This document shows, one piece after another, positions 11,559 through 12,610 of a stretch of DNA of 12,610 nucleotides; within the stretch, counting starts at the first letter, position 1; each line of letters starts with the position of its first letter. Location of the stretch: NCBI GenBank assembly GCA_947631755.1, contig CANRMO010000057.1, forward strand, positions 1-12,610. The letters are read 5' to 3'. The notes below the pieces were generated by a model that worked only from the letters and a program-made list of their open reading frames with translations, searched no databases and was not told the origin of the DNA. Origin of the DNA: an uncultured Lachnospiraceae bacterium (GTDB lineage Bacteria; Bacillota; Clostridia; Lachnospirales; Lachnospiraceae). The translations under genes were made by a program, and so were the position numbers.

Positions 11559-12610
11559 TTATTTCCCGCTGGCATACACTTTGCCATTTTTCATTTTGAT
11601 CCCCTTGCGCTCCATCAGCTCACTCACCGTCAGCAGGTCATAATCCTGTTCAATGAGCCATGGTATGATCTTTGCCAGTCCCTCAGAGGATTTGGCATGG
11701 ATATCGTGCATCAGTATGATATCCCCGTCTGATACATTTTTCTTGACAACTTTAAATTCCTTTTTCCCATCCAGGTATTTCCAGTCCAGCGTATCAATAC
11801 TCCACAGGAGCATCGGGTGCTTGAATTTTTCCCGCATCTTATCACTGATGGCACCGTAGGGCGGGCGGAGGAGCGTAACGTCATACCCCGTCATCTTTTT
11901 GACGATCTTTGCAGTTCTATCATACTGTTTATTCACTTTTTTCATGGGCAGTTTACTGAGATTCGCATGGTCCCAGGAATGGCTGGCGATCTCACATCCC
12001 ATCTCAATCTCCTGTTTAATCAGATCCGCGCCTTTCTCAACCCGGTTTCCCAAAACAAAAAATGTGGCATGGGCATTATATTTCTTCAGCACTTCCAAAA
12101 TCTTTGGTGTATTCACCGTGCTCGGCCCATCGTCAAATGTCAGGGCAACTGCCTTCGACCTAGGTGCCGGAGTGGGTTCTGAAAATGCACTGGGCGAAAT
12201 ATTTCCCACTGCCGCCGCGGCCTCTGACACCCCTCCCTGAACTGTGCCAGAACCGCCATTTTCTGCGGCACCGCCGCCGCTGACCGCCTGGCTCACCGCC
12301 GCAGGATCCTGAGTTGCCGTCGCAGGCGCTGCTGTCGCTGATGCCCCACTCTTATCTCCCGGCCCATCCACCGGCACGGCGTCGGGAGCCGGTGTACTGG
12401 CAGCAACAGCCGTCGCCGTCTGGCTTTCCCCGCCGGCAGGCTGGCCCGCCGCCACACCTCCGCCGCTGACCACTTTGAGCGGATCATTTCCGCGCGAAAA
12501 GCGGCCGGACCGCACTACGATCAGCATGGCAACGGCGATGACCGCAACGCAGGCAAAAATGAAAGCGACTTTCCCCAGCCCGGCCGCTGGCGCCCTCCTG
12601 CGCCCCCGCG
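11559..12610 (-). CDS. Membrane-anchored polysaccharide deacetylase (NodB/CE4), N-terminus off the right edge
   Basis: The frame is open to the window edge, giving 349 visible residues to the stop; the true start is outside. The first visible residues are basic (RGRRR), followed by one hydrophobic helix (about 14-32), a signal anchor. A low-complexity Ala/Gly/Pro/Ser/Thr linker (about 40-148) then leads to a complete NodB domain: TFDDG (157-161), HSWDH (210-214), RPPYG (248-252), DTLDW (272-276) and LMHDIH (299-304). Metal ligands and catalytic residues all appear intact. Family knowledge: such PgdA-like enzymes remove acetyl groups from peptidoglycan N-acetylglucosamine and raise lysozyme resistance; the exact substrate here is inferred. 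The ATG at 12527 lies inside the membrane helix and is not the start. The linker is GC-rich with internal repeats. Confidence 0.9.
   Translation of the reverse strand, partial: RGRRRAPAAGLGKVAFIFACVAVIAVAMLIVVRSGRFSRGNDPLKVVSGGGVAAGQPAGGESQTATAVAASTPAPDAVPVDGPGDKSGASATAAPATATQDPAAVSQAVSGGGAAENGGSGTVQGGVSEAAAAVGNISPSAFSEPTPAPRSKAVALTFDDGPSTVNTPKILEVLKKYNAHATFFVLGNRVEKGADLIKQEIEMGCEIASHSWDHANLSKLPMKKVNKQYDRTAKIVKKMTGYDVTLLRPPYGAISDKMREKFKHPMLLWSIDTLDWKYLDGKKEFKVVKKNVSDGDIILMHDIHAKSSEGLAKIIPWLIEQDYDLLTVSELMERKGIKMKNGKVYASGK

Noticed and set aside
12525..12527. ATG as start of the deacetylase
   Set aside because: The frame is open to the window edge and this ATG lies inside the membrane anchor helix, after the basic RGRRR stretch.
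1..12610. CRISPR arrays, tRNA or rRNA genes, insertion sequences
   Set aside because: No regularly spaced direct repeats, no tRNA-like cloverleaf ends and no transposase-like proteins were found on either strand.

Overview
The window reads as a chromosomal segment from a Clostridia genome, most likely a Lachnospiraceae-type Firmicute. The evidence is strong AGGAGG-type ribosome binding sites, moderately GC-rich genes with AT-rich promoters, the Firmicute order era - yqzL-like - recO, an [FeFe]-hydrogenase maturase (HydG), and a PgdA-like polysaccharide deacetylase. The genus cannot be read from the sequence.

Layout, left to right. (1) 2-328, plus strand: the C-terminal end of an Abi_2 (AbiD/AbiF-type) HEPN protein, cut by the window edge and visibly more AT-rich than its neighbours. 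(2) 471-1690, minus strand: a two-gene operon of a stand-alone LytTR DNA-binding regulator and a four-helix LiaF-like membrane protein. Its roughly 200-nt 5' leader (about 1691-1896) is packed with hairpins, and its promoter lies inside the recO terminator. (3) 2007-6858, minus strand: a housekeeping operon of an M16C (PreP-like) metallopeptidase, the GTPase Era, a small YqzL-like protein missed by length-based gene calling, and the repair protein RecO. (4) 7052-7249, plus strand: a cold-shock protein gene, divergent from the peptidase operon and closed by a textbook terminator. (5) 7375-9378, minus strand: a TrpB2-type tryptophan synthase beta chain followed after 12 nt by an HD-domain nucleotidase-like hydrolase. 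(6) 9565-10986, minus strand: hydG without hydE, hydF or a hydrogenase in view. (7) 11172-11525, plus strand: an unrecognised two-helix membrane protein, divergent from hydG. (8) 11559-12610, minus strand: a membrane-anchored polysaccharide deacetylase with a long low-complexity linker, whose N-terminus lies off the right edge.

Most of the window is ordinary core genome. The part that best rewards a second look is the leader of the LytTR/LiaF-like operon. It contains a 16-bp perfect hairpin, a hairpin whose whole 9-nt loop is complementary to a segment just upstream of the Shine-Dalgarno sequence, and two hairpins that cannot form together. This could be an uncharacterised cis-regulatory RNA or a dispersed palindromic element that landed in the leader. 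A genome search for copies would separate these.

The only gene-free stretch longer than 300 bases is 1691-2006, and it is described feature by feature. All pairings, motifs and promoter matches were found by eye; no folding energies or database searches were run.
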